Shown here one piece after another: positions 1 through 7,224 of a stretch of DNA of 64,000 nucleotides. The DNA lies in assembly GCF_003958625.1 (NCBI RefSeq), contig NZ_RSEL01000015.1, positions 62,001 through 126,000 of the forward strand, in the 5' to 3' direction. A program made the position numbers and the translations under genes. Each line of letters starts with the position of its first letter. Position 1 is the first letter of the stretch. The notes under the pieces are model-generated. The model ran no database searches. It was not told the origin of the DNA and saw nothing but the letters and a program-made list of their open reading frames with translations. The stretch is from Tsuneonella rigui. Lineage in GTDB: Bacteria > Pseudomonadota > Alphaproteobacteria > Sphingomonadales > Sphingomonadaceae.

Positions 1-629
1 TGGCTTTGCGCCATCGCAAGATCTCCGGTGCGCCGCGAAAGGGTCGCCGACAGCAACCACGCTTGCGCATCCTCAGGAACAGCAGCGCGTGCTTCGGCCA
101 GCGCCGAGGCGGCCTCACCCTCGCGGCCCAGTGCGACCAAGGCGCTCGCCCGGTCCAGCGCAATCGCGCCCGTGAGCTCGGCATCGCCGGCGGCATCGGC
201 CTTGCCGGCGTCGAGCGCGCTCAGGGCCTGGTCTGCCTGGGCCTCGGCGAGGAAGGCGCTGCCGGCGAGCGCGCTCATCCGGGCGCGGAAACGCGGCTCG
301 CTGGCGTCGTCGCGCGCGGCGAGGAAGGCCGCTGCCGCCGCGCTCCAGTCGCCCCCATTGCCCGCCGCGATGCCGAGGCAGTGCCGCCCCGCTGCGCGCT
401 GTGGACCGGTGGTGCGCGAGACCCACTCCTCCGCCAGTTCGCGCGCCTTGGCGGGATCGCTCTTGGCGATGGCGAGGCACACGTCGATTGCGTTCGCGCT
501 CGGCGCGCGATCGGGCATCGGCGCATTGCGCGTCGGCCGGTCGCGCAGCTCGGGCGGCACCGCGCTGACGGGCGAAGCGGTCGGCGCGATGCCGACCTGT
601 GCGATGAGCGGGAGGAGAATCGAGAACAT
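1..629 (-). CDS. TPR-like periplasmic protein, 3' end outside window
   Basis: The reading frame opens with ATG at 629, eight bases after an AAGG ribosome-binding site, and runs off the left edge after about 209 codons. Residues 1-20 are hydrophobic and look like a short export signal. The rest is Ala-rich and helical, with repeated small-residue helix pairs such as ALAGSAFLAEAQADQALSAL and AIALDRASALVALGREGEAA, the spacing typical of degenerate tetratricopeptide repeats. A Cys pair around residues 50-85 may form a disulfide. Proteins of this kind usually scaffold other proteins, but no partner is evident here. It lies 26 bases downstream of a same-strand hydrolase gene and may share its transcript. 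The forward frames across this stretch are antisense shadows. Confidence 0.6.
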   Translation of the reverse strand, partial: MFSILLPLIAQVGIAPTASPVSAVPPELRDRPTRNAPMPDRAPSANAIDVCLAIAKSDPAKARELAEEWVSRTTGPQRAAGRHCLGIAAGNGGDWSAAAAAFLAARDDASEPRFRARMSALAGSAFLAEAQADQALSALDAGKADAAGDAELTGAIALDRASALVALGREGEAASALAEARAAVPEDAQAWLLSATLSRRTGDLAMAQS

Positions 630-655
630 GGTCGCGCCTTGAGATGGTGGCGCCG

Positions 656-1378
656 CTAGAACGACGCCAGCGTGCCTAGCAGCAGCGCAATGTCCTCGTC
701 GCGGCTCAGGTTGTGGTCGCCATCCTTGACCAGCGTCAGGTGAACCTCGGTCGAACGCAGCGCCTGCTGCAGCCGCAGTGACACGTCCCACGGCACCGCG
801 TTGTCGCGCATCCCGTGCACTAGCCGGACGGGGCAATCGATAGCGATCTCGCCCGTCAGCCGGCGTTGCGCCTGGCCGTCGTTCCAGAAACCCGGGTAGA
901 ACGGGACCGAGCCGTAGGGGCTGACGTCGTGAACCACTTCCCCCGCGGCAAGGCGCGCCTTGTCGTCGTCGGAGCGGCCCCAATCGGTGAAATCGGGCGC
1001 GGCGGCGATGCCCATCAGGCCGTGGAGCCGGGAACCCAGGCGCTCCGCCACCAGCAGCATTAGCCACCCGCCCATCGACGACCCGATCGGCAGGATTGGG
1101 CCGTCCGTCACCGCGTCGACGACGGCAAGCACCTCGTCGCGCCAGCGGGAGAGCGTTCCGTTCGCAAACTCCCCGTCCGACTGCCCGCAGCCCGAATAGT
1201 CGAGCAGCAGGCAAGCGCCGCCCTGTTCCTCGGCCCAACGATAGAATGCCCCGGCCTTGATGCCGGACATGTCGGATCGGTAGCCAGGCAGGAATACGAG
1301 CGTGGGCCGGGAACCGGGCAGGTAGCGATAGGCGATCCGCCGGCCGTCCGGCATCGCGTGGTAGGAGGGCGCGTCCAT
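656..1378 (-). CDS. alpha/beta hydrolase, 240 aa
   Basis: This is a compact alpha/beta-hydrolase fold protein. The nucleophile elbow reads GSSMGG around residue 100, the acidic residue is probably in HGMRDNAVPWD, and the catalytic His is in DGDHNLS near the C terminus, so the Ser-Asp-His triad looks intact. The early FLPGYRSDMSG stretch forms the oxyanion-hole region. I chose the ATG at 1378 because the upstream part of the open frame overlaps the next gene and lacks hydrolase character. No signal peptide is visible, so it is probably cytosolic. It follows the DUF6356 gene by eight bases and is likely co-transcribed with it. The substrate is unknown; the family includes esterases, thioesterases and acylaminoacyl-type peptidases. 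Confidence 0.85.
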   Translation of the reverse strand: MDAPSYHAMPDGRRIAYRYLPGSRPTLVFLPGYRSDMSGIKAGAFYRWAEEQGGACLLLDYSGCGQSDGEFANGTLSRWRDEVLAVVDAVTDGPILPIGSSMGGWLMLLVAERLGSRLHGLMGIAAAPDFTDWGRSDDDKARLAAGEVVHDVSPYGSVPFYPGFWNDGQAQRRLTGEIAIDCPVRLVHGMRDNAVPWDVSLRLQQALRSTEVHLTLVKDGDHNLSRDEDIALLLGTLASF

Positions 1379-1386
1379 CGGCGCGG

Positions 1387-1641
1387 TCAGATCACCCAAT
1401 CCACCGTCGAGAGTTGGGTAACCGCCTGACCCTTCGCGCGGCGCTGCTCGACCATGATGCGGTTGAGCCGCTGGATCGTGTCGCTCCCCGTGGTCACGCA
1501 CCACCCCGGCACCACTGCGTGGACCAGCGCGCACATCCCGCCGCGAATCATCGTCAGGCCGAAGCGCGAGGCGACGCCGAAATGCTCGGCATAGGTCTCG
1601 TCGACCGAGCGCGGGTGGTCGATGAACAGGCGGCTGATCAT
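1387..1641 (-). CDS. DUF6356 family small protein, 84 aa
   Basis: A short protein beginning MISRLFIDHPRSVDETY, with a central hydrophobic segment (GLTMIRGGMCALVHAVVPGW) that probably crosses the membrane once, followed by a basic helix. The start, the HPRSV motif and the VHAVVPGWC core match, from memory, the DUF6356 family found mainly in sphingomonads. No biochemical role is known. The ATG at 1641 is preceded by GGAG at good spacing, which favours it over the longer frame. It is divergent from the phosphatase gene across about 130 bases and is followed after eight bases by the alpha/beta hydrolase. Confidence 0.75.
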   Translation of the reverse strand: MISRLFIDHPRSVDETYAEHFGVASRFGLTMIRGGMCALVHAVVPGWCVTTGSDTIQRLNRIMVEQRRAKGQAVTQLSTVDWVI

Positions 1642-1771
1642 GGCGGGCTCCGGGTTGGCGGCTACGGCGGCCTTAACAAATTGCGCGTGCGCTATCCAAG
1701 CGGCCGATAAGCGCTTGTCACCGGCGCGCAACCGGCGTCATCTACGGTCCGTTCGAGAGAGGGATCGCTTC

Positions 1772-3418
1772 ATGCCGCCAACACCGCCGCCATTGCCGAT
1801 GACCGCCGTCGATCGCCGCAGCCTGCTGACGGGCGGCATGCTCGGGCTGGGCTTGATCGCCGCCCCACTCAGCGCGCAGGCGGCGAGCGGCTTCACCCAC
1901 GGCGTGGCGAGCGGAGAGCCGTCGGCGCGCTCGGTGCTGCTGTGGACGCGCTATGCCGGTAAGCAGGACGCGAAGCTGCGCTGGGAAGTATCCGAGAGCG
2001 CCGACTTCGCGCATATTGCCAGCGGGGGTAACGCGGTTGCCGCGCCCGCGCACGACTGGTGCACCAAAGCGGTCGCCACGGGGCTCAAACCTGCCACCTG
2101 GTACCACTACCGTTTCATCGCGCCCGACGGGACGATCTCGGGCGTCGGCCGCACCCGCACCCTCCCGGAAGGATCGACCGATCGCTTCCGCATGGCGGTG
2201 TTCAGCTGCGCCAACCTCGGTTTCGGCTACTTCAATTCCTACGCGCACGCGGCCGACGCCGACGCGTTCGAGCTCGCCGTGCACCTCGGCGATTACCTCT
2301 ACGAATACGACCACGACACCTACCCGACCGAAAAGCAGCGCGTCGCGGACCGCACCCCGCTGCCGCTGACCGAAGCGGTGCACCTCGCCGATTACCGCCA
2401 ACGTTACGCCAGCTACCGCAGCGATCCCGACCTGCTGCGACTCCACCAGATGTACCCGATGATCGCGGTGTTCGACGATCACGAGACCGCCAACGACACC
2501 TGGAAGGGCGGGGCGGAGAACCACACGCCCTCGACGGAGGGCCCGTGGGACGCGCGCAAGAAGGCGGCCATGCAGGCCCGCAGCGAGTGGCTGCCGATCA
2601 GCGACGAGCCCTGGGCGCGCTACGATGTCGGCGATCTCGCCACGCTGTTCCGGCTCGAAACCCGCCTCACCGCGCGCGACAAGCCATTCGATCTGAGCGG
2701 TGTCGTCAAGGGCATGGCGCCCGCGCAGGCGGAAGCGGCGCTCAAGGCGTTCCACGACGGCGCCTACATGGACGCCAAGCGGACGATGATGGGCCCAGCG
2801 CAGGAGCAGTGGCTGGCCGACGGGATGAAGGCTTCGGTCAAGTCGGGCCGCAAGTGGCAAGTGCTGGTGCAGCAGGTGGTGATGGGCTCGGTCCTGCTGC
2901 CCCCGACGGTCTCGCTCGATCTCGATCCCGAGGTGGAAAAACTCGCCGCCTCGCGCATGGCGGGGCTGCTGGCAGCGACTGCGGCGGGCATCCCGTTCAA
3001 CATGGATTCGTGGGACGGCTATCCGGCCGCGCGCAAGCGGCTGCTCGATTCGGCGCGCGCGGCGGAGGCCAATCTCGTCGTGCTGTCGGGCGACAGCCAT
3101 AATGCCTGGGCCTTCGAGCATCCGGGGGCCGGCGTCGAGTTCGGCGGGACTTCGGTCACCTCGCCGGGCGCGGAAAGCTACCTGCCGTTCGTCAAGGCGA
3201 CCACCTTGGCGAAGGCGCTCATCGGCGCGAACGGCGCGCTCGAGTGGTGCGACACCTCGCGGCGCGGGTACATGGCGGTCGAGCTGACGCCGCAGAAAGC
3301 CGCGTGTGCGTGGCGCTTTGCCGATACGGTCAAGCGGCGCGATCCCGCGCACAGCGATACCACCCGCCTCGCGGCGAACCACGGGGCGCGCGCATTCACC
3401 GAAGGGTTGAGCGGTTAA
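1772..3418 (+). CDS. phoD: PhoD-like alkaline phosphatase D family protein, Tat-exported
   Basis: A 548-residue metallophosphoesterase of the PhoD family, which hydrolyses phosphomono- or diesters outside the cytoplasm. The N terminus carries a twin-arginine signal (DRRSLLTGGMLGLGL) ending at a probable SAQA-A cleavage site. An N-terminal PhoD Ig-like domain begins at FTHGVASGEPSARSVLLWTRY. Metal-site motifs follow: HLGDYLYEYD near residue 172, FDDHETANDTW near 233 and LSGDSHNAW near 440. The ATG at 1772 was chosen because GAGAGGGA precedes it at good spacing; an internal ATG at 1799 is a less likely alternative. The stop codon lies inside the -35/-10 spacer of the downstream thrS promoter. 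Function rests on family motifs; the natural substrate is unknown. Confidence 0.88.
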   Translation: MPPTPPPLPMTAVDRRSLLTGGMLGLGLIAAPLSAQAASGFTHGVASGEPSARSVLLWTRYAGKQDAKLRWEVSESADFAHIASGGNAVAAPAHDWCTKAVATGLKPATWYHYRFIAPDGTISGVGRTRTLPEGSTDRFRMAVFSCANLGFGYFNSYAHAADADAFELAVHLGDYLYEYDHDTYPTEKQRVADRTPLPLTEAVHLADYRQRYASYRSDPDLLRLHQMYPMIAVFDDHETANDTWKGGAENHTPSTEGPWDARKKAAMQARSEWLPISDEPWARYDVGDLATLFRLETRLTARDKPFDLSGVVKGMAPAQAEAALKAFHDGAYMDAKRTMMGPAQEQWLADGMKASVKSGRKWQVLVQQVVMGSVLLPPTVSLDLDPEVEKLAASRMAGLLAATAAGIPFNMDSWDGYPAARKRLLDSARAAEANLVVLSGDSHNAWAFEHPGAGVEFGGTSVTSPGAESYLPFVKATTLAKALIGANGALEWCDTSRRGYMAVELTPQKAACAWRFADTVKRRDPAHSDTTRLAANHGARAFTEGLSG

Positions 3419-3435
3419 CCTCTCGCGCTTATAAG
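3407..3435 (+). promoter_or_regulatory. sigma70-type promoter for the thrS leader
   Basis: A -35 hexamer TTGAGC (3407-3412) and a -10 hexamer TATAAG (3430-3435) are separated by exactly 17 bases. This is the best housekeeping-type promoter I noticed in the window. Expected initiation is around 3441-3445, on or just before the ATG of the leader peptide. The -35 box overlaps the last codons of the phosphatase gene. Confidence 0.6.
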
Positions 3436-3444
3436 CCACCCCGG

Positions 3445-3516
3445 ATGCAGCACCAACGCGCCCTGACTACGACTACTACCACCCCGGTCCTCCGGGGGCG
3501 GTCGGTCGCGGTCTGA
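3445..3516 (+). CDS. threonine-rich leader peptide upstream of thrS, 23 aa
   Basis: A short ORF that starts at ATG 3445 and stops at TGA 3514-3516. Codons 8 to 13 are six consecutive threonine codons (ACT ACG ACT ACT ACC ACC, 3466-3483). No Shine-Dalgarno sequence precedes the ATG, and the predicted transcription start lies only zero to four bases upstream, so translation would be nearly leaderless, as reported for the Sinorhizobium trpL leader peptide. The Thr run ends one base into the first hairpin of a GC-rich structured leader. A run of the cognate codons placed this way in front of threonyl-tRNA synthetase is the hallmark of ribosome-mediated attenuation. The coding call rests on this context, since the peptide is too short for homology. 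Confidence 0.72.
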   Translation: MQHQRALTTTTTTPVLRGRSVAV

Positions 3517-3589
3517 ACCCGCGCCGCCGCCGCCCGGCTTCGGGCGGCAGGCGTCATCCTCCCCAAGCCGGTCCACTTCCCTGACGCCT
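3482..3589 (+). promoter_or_regulatory. putative threonine attenuator (alternative hairpins) in the thrS leader
   Basis: Segment 1 (CCCCGG, 3482-3487) pairs with segment 2 (CCGGGG, 3492-3497) around a 4-base loop directly after the Thr codons. Segment 3 (GCCGCCCG, 3529-3536) pairs perfectly with segment 4 (CGGGCGGC, 3541-3548) around GCTT. Segment 2 extended (GGGCGG) is also complementary to CCGCCC within segment 3, so 1:2 plus 3:4 and 2:3 are mutually exclusive. A further arm pair, AGGCGTCA (3549-3556) with TGACGCCT (3582-3589), is followed by two more Ts. No stem has a long U tract, so the terminator is either this last weak candidate, Rho-dependent, or control acts by another route. Pairings were read by eye, not folded computationally. 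Confidence 0.5.
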
Positions 3590-3647
3590 TTCGGCGCCGC
3601 GCCCTTTCTGCCATGGGGCGCCGCGCAAGCGACGGACGGATTTGAGA

Positions 3648-5648
3648 ATGAGCGAGCTTCTGAAGATCAGCCTGCCCGATGGCTCGGTGCGCGAGATGCC
3701 GCGGGGCAGCACCCCGGCGGACGTCGCCGCCGCGATCGGCCCGGGCCTCGCCAAGGCCGCGCTCGCCGCGCGCGTGGACGGAGAGCTGCGCGATCTCAAC
3801 CGCCCGTTCGAGGGCGATGCGCAAGTCGCCCTGGTCACCTCGCGCGATGAGGCAGACGCGCTCGAACTCGCGCGCCACGATTACGCCCATGTGCTCGCCG
3901 AGGCGATCCAGTCGCTGTGGCCGGGCACGCAGATCACCTTCGGCCCGGCGACCGACGACGGGTTCTACTACGACGTCATGGCGCCGGACAGCCGCGCGCC
4001 CTTCTCGGTCGACGACCTGCCGGCGATCGAGGAGGAAATGCGCCGCATCATCCGCGCCGACAAGCCGCTCACGCGCGAAGTCTGGTCCCGCCAGCAACTG
4101 ATCGACAAGTGGCAGGCCGACGGCGAGCGCTTCAAGGCCGAGTGGGCCGCCGAACTGCCCGAGGGCGAGGAGCTGACGGTCTATCGATCCGGCGAAGATT
4201 GGCTCGACATGTGCCGCGGGCCGCACCTCGCCAGCACGGGCAAGCTCGATCCGCAAGCGTTCAAGCTGACGCGCGTCGCCGGCGCCTACTGGCGCGGCGA
4301 TCAGAAGAACGCGCAGCTGACGCGCATCTACGGCACCGGCTGGCTCAACAAGAAGCAATTGGACGCTCACCTCCACCGGCTGGAAGAGGCCGCCAAGCGC
4401 GACCACCGCAAGCTCGGCAAGGAGATGGACCTGTTCCACCTCCAGGAAGAGGCGCACGGTAGCGTCTTCTGGCACCCGCAGGGCTACAAGATCTGGCGCG
4501 AGCTGGAGGCCTACATGCGCCGCCGGCTCGATGCCGCGGGCTATGTCGAGGTGAAGACGCCGCAGGTGATGGACGCCCGCCAGTGGGAGAAGTCCGGCCA
4601 CTGGGGCAAGTACCGCGAGAACATGTTCGTCATCCCCGACGAGGTGCCCAACACCGAGGACGAGGGCCCGCTGGTGTCGGACGACGCCGAGTGGATGGCG
4701 CTGAAGCCGATGAACTGCCCGGCGCACGTACTGATCTTCAAGCAGGGCATCACCAGCTACCGCGACCTGCCGCTGCGCATGGCCGAGTTCGGCTGCTGCC
4801 ACCGCAACGAGCCGCATGGCGCGCTCCACGGCATCATGCGGGTGCGCCAGTTCACGCAGGACGACGCGCACATCTTCGTGCGCGAGGACCAGTTGGTCGA
4901 CGAGGTGCGCGACTTCTGCGACCTGCTCGACAGCGTCTACAAGGATCTCGGTTTCGACCAGTACGCGATCAAGCTCGCGCTGCGGCCCGAGAAGCGGTTC
5001 GGGTCGGACGAGATGTGGGACCAGGCCGAGCAGGAGCTGCGCGACGCAGTCGCCGCGTCCGGCCGGGCGACCGAGGAGTTCGGGTGGGAAGAGCTGCCGG
5101 GCGAGGGCGCGTTCTATGCGCCGAAGCTCGAATTCCACCTGACCGACGCGATCGGGCGGACGTGGCAGGTGGGCACGATCCAGTCGGACCGCGTGCTGCC
5201 CGAGCGGCTGGACGCCAGTTACATCGGCGAAGACGGTGTTCGGCACCGTCCGGTCATGCTGCACCGCGCTGTTCTCGGCACTTTCGAGCGCTTCATTGGC
5301 ATCCTGATCGAGCATTTTGCCGGCAAGCTGCCGATCTGGCTCGCGCCGACGCAGGCGGTGGTGGCGACGATCGTCTCCGATGCGGACGACTACGCGAACG
5401 AGGTGCTGGCCAAGCTCGCCGCCGCCGGAATCCGCGCCGAAAGCGACCTCCGCAACGAGAAGATCAACTACAAGGTGCGCGATCACTCGCTGAAGAAAGT
5501 CCCGCACCTGCTGGTGGTCGGCAAGCGCGAGGCGGAGGAGGGCACTGTCGCCCTGCGCACGCTCGGCGCGGAGCACCAGAAGGTCATGCCGCTCGACGAG
5601 GCAATTGCATGGCTCAGGGCAGAGGCGACCCCGCCCGATCTGCGATGA
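3648..5648 (+). CDS. thrS: threonyl-tRNA synthetase
   Basis: This class II synthetase charges tRNA-Thr and edits Ser-tRNA-Thr. The 666 residues match the usual bacterial length. Domain order: TGS domain (about 1-65), SAD editing domain ([12 protein letters not shown] and MCRGPHL supplying the editing His and Cys residues), class II catalytic core, and a C-terminal anticodon-binding domain from about residue 565. The catalytic zinc ligands appear in [15 protein letters not shown] or the preceding DDAH stretch, and VMLHRA. I start at ATG 3648 rather than the in-frame TTG at 3642. The stop overlaps the ATG of the next gene (ATGA), so the GNAT gene is probably translationally coupled. Expression is probably controlled by the Thr-codon leader upstream. 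Confidence 0.98.
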   Translation: MSELLKISLPDGSVREMPRGSTPADVAAAIGPGLAKAALAARVDGELRDLNRPFEGDAQVALVTSRDEADALELARHDYAHVLAEAIQSLWPGTQITFGPATDDGFYYDVMAPDSRAPFSVDDLPAIEEEMRRIIRADKPLTREVWSRQQLIDKWQADGERFKAEWAAELPEGEELTVYRSGEDWLDMCRGPHLASTGKLDPQAFKLTRVAGAYWRGDQKNAQLTRIYGTGWLNKKQLDAHLHRLEEAAKRDHRKLGKEMDLFHLQEEAHGSVFWHPQGYKIWRELEAYMRRRLDAAGYVEVKTPQVMDARQWEKSGHWGKYRENMFVIPDEVPNTEDEGPLVSDDAEWMALKPMNCPAHVLIFKQGITSYRDLPLRMAEFGCCHRNEPHGALHGIMRVRQFTQDDAHIFVREDQLVDEVRDFCDLLDSVYKDLGFDQYAIKLALRPEKRFGSDEMWDQAEQELRDAVAASGRATEEFGWEELPGEGAFYAPKLEFHLTDAIGRTWQVGTIQSDRVLPERLDASYIGEDGVRHRPVMLHRAVLGTFERFIGILIEHFAGKLPIWLAPTQAVVATIVSDADDYANEVLAKLAAAGIRAESDLRNEKINYKVRDHSLKKVPHLLVVGKREAEEGTVALRTLGAEHQKVMPLDEAIAWLRAEATPPDLR

Positions 5649-6094
5649 ACATTCGTGCCGGCTCCGAGGCGGACGTCCCTCGCGCGCTGGAAATCTGCCG
5701 CGCGGCGGTCGACGCCACCCATGGGTTCCTGACGCTCGAGGACCGGGTCGAGATCGATCGCATGGTCGCCGAGGAATTTCTGCCGAACGTCGATTTGTGG
5801 CTGGTCGACGATGACCAGGGCCGCGCGGTGGGGTTCCTGGTCATGGACGGCGAGATGATCGACGCGCTGTTCGTCGATCCGGCGGTGCACGGCCAGGGCT
5901 TCGGCACTGCTTTGCTGGTGCATGCGCTGACGCTCGCACCCGGTGCGCTGGTCGAAGCGAGCGAGCAGGCGACCAATGCGCTGCCGTTCTACGAGGCGCG
6001 CGGCTTCGTCAGAATTGGACGCTCCGAGACGGACCCGCAGGGACGGCCCTATCCGCTCGTCCTGCTGCGCCACATGGGCGCGGCACTGAACTAG
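5645..6094 (+). CDS. GNAT family N-acetyltransferase, 149 aa
   Basis: A single GNAT domain covers the protein: beta strands with [18 protein letters not shown], then the acetyl-CoA-binding loop [14 protein letters not shown] (Q/RxxGxG/A type) near residue 85, and a C-terminal [15 protein letters not shown] segment typical of the fold. It resembles YjaB/PA4534-type acetyltransferases. The ATG overlaps the thrS stop (ATGA), which points to coupled translation and shared control by the threonine leader. Whether that coupling is functional or only convenient packing is unknown, and so is the acceptor substrate. Confidence 0.85.
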   Translation: MNIRAGSEADVPRALEICRAAVDATHGFLTLEDRVEIDRMVAEEFLPNVDLWLVDDDQGRAVGFLVMDGEMIDALFVDPAVHGQGFGTALLVHALTLAPGALVEASEQATNALPFYEARGFVRIGRSETDPQGRPYPLVLLRHMGAALN

Positions 6095-6213
6095 AAGGGC
6101 AGCGCGCGGCCGGCGAAGATGAGCGCCAACGGACAGCCGGTCGCGAGCACGAAGCGGATCACTTCGCACGCGGGCGACTCGGTGGTCAGAACGTGGGCGA
6201 CAGCCTTGGCCAT
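6091..6213 (-). CDS. possible 40-aa membrane miniprotein
   Basis: Between the convergent GNAT and agmatine deiminase genes, the minus strand holds a 40-codon ORF. It starts at ATG 6213, 23 bases after the deiminase stop, and its TAG overlaps the GNAT stop. The product begins MAKAVAHVLTTESPACEV and ends in a hydrophobic [20 protein letters not shown] segment able to span the membrane. No good ribosome-binding site is visible and I recognise no family. It may equally be chance coding in high-GC DNA. Confidence 0.25.
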   Translation of the reverse strand: MAKAVAHVLTTESPACEVIRFVLATGCPLALIFAGRALPF

Positions 6214-6236
6214 GCACGCATCGTGCGCGCGAAGCC

Positions 6237-7214
6237 CTAATGTGGAGTTAAAGCCGGCATCTGTTGGCTGGCGCAGTGAAAGCCCCCGCCGCCCGCCAGC
6301 ACCGCATCGGCAGGTAGGCCGATGGTGGGACGGTCGGGGAATAGCGCGGCGATCGCCGCGACCCCGTCGGCATCATGGAGCGAGCCGAAGGTCGGCACCA
6401 CCACCAGGTTGGTGGTGATGGCGAAGTTGGCGTAGCTCGCCGGCTCGATGAAATCGCCGCGGGTGATGAGGCCGGGCGAGGGAATCTCGACCACATCGAC
6501 CCCGAACGCCTCCGCGCGCGCCCTGGCGTCGGCGTAGATCGCGGCGTTGGGATCGTCCGGCCCGGTCGCGCGCGGCAGCGCCAACCGGTTGGGCCCGACG
6601 AACCGCGCGAGGTTGTCGACATGACCGTCGGTGTGATCGTTGAGCAGGCCGTCGCCGAGCCACAGCACCCGGTCGAAGCCGAGGTCACGCTTCAGCCGCG
6701 CTTCGATCTCGCCGCGCGACAGCTCGGGATTGCGGTTGGGGTTGAGCAGGCACTGCTCGGTGGTGACGACGAGGCCGGTGCCGTCGCCGTCGATAGCCCC
6801 GCCTTCCAGGATCCAGTCGGACTCGCTCACCGCCAGCCCGGCATCGCGGGCAAGCTCGGCGCCGATCTCCTGGTCGCCCGCCATCAGGTACTTGCCGCCC
6901 CAGCCGTTGAAGCGGCAGCGCAGCGCGGCTCCGTCAGCGCGCACCAGCGGCCCGGTATCGCGCAGCCACACGTCGCCGAAGGTCCGCCGCTCCAGCCTGA
7001 CCGCGCCCGAGACGAGGCTGCGCGCCCGCGCCTCGTTCGCCGCGTCGCGGACCAGCAGGCGCACTCCCTGCCCGCTTTCCGCCACCGCGTTGGCGAATGC
7101 TGCGATCTGTTCCTGCGCGCGCTCTAGGACCTCAGGCCATTCGTCGGCATCGTGCGGGAAGCCGATCCACAGCCAGTCCTGCGGCGCCCACTCGGGCGGC
7201 ATCAGCGCGGTCAT
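6237..7214 (-). CDS. aguA: agmatine deiminase (peptidyl-arginine deiminase family)
   Basis: A 325-residue member of the Porphyromonas-type arginine deiminase family. It converts agmatine to N-carbamoylputrescine and ammonia, a step of putrescine synthesis and arginine-derived nitrogen use. Visible family landmarks are WLRDTGPLVR (around residue 85), LEGGAIDGDGTG, NDHTDGHVDN with the catalytic His, and the C-terminal GGGGFHCASQQ carrying the nucleophilic Cys. No signal peptide is present. The start is ATG 7214, with a second ATG four codons in at 7202; neither has a strong ribosome-binding site. It follows the M28 peptidase gene by ten bases, so the two probably form an operon. No carbamoylputrescine amidase gene (aguB) is adjacent, which is unusual. 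Confidence 0.9.
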   Translation of the reverse strand: MTALMPPEWAPQDWLWIGFPHDADEWPEVLERAQEQIAAFANAVAESGQGVRLLVRDAANEARARSLVSGAVRLERRTFGDVWLRDTGPLVRADGAALRCRFNGWGGKYLMAGDQEIGAELARDAGLAVSESDWILEGGAIDGDGTGLVVTTEQCLLNPNRNPELSRGEIEARLKRDLGFDRVLWLGDGLLNDHTDGHVDNLARFVGPNRLALPRATGPDDPNAAIYADARARAEAFGVDVVEIPSPGLITRGDFIEPASYANFAITTNLVVVPTFGSLHDADGVAAIAALFPDRPTIGLPADAVLAGGGGFHCASQQMPALTPH

Positions 7215-7224
7215 GGCGCTGCCG

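Noticed and set aside
3517-3647. thrS leader considered as a T-box riboswitch
   Set aside because: No T-box sequence, no stem I architecture and the wrong phylum. The Thr-codon peptide explains the region better.
3429-5576. A 715-codon minus-strand frame opposite thrS
   Set aside because: No family signal, composition of an antisense shadow, and it would cover the thrS leader and catalytic core, which are unambiguous on the plus strand.
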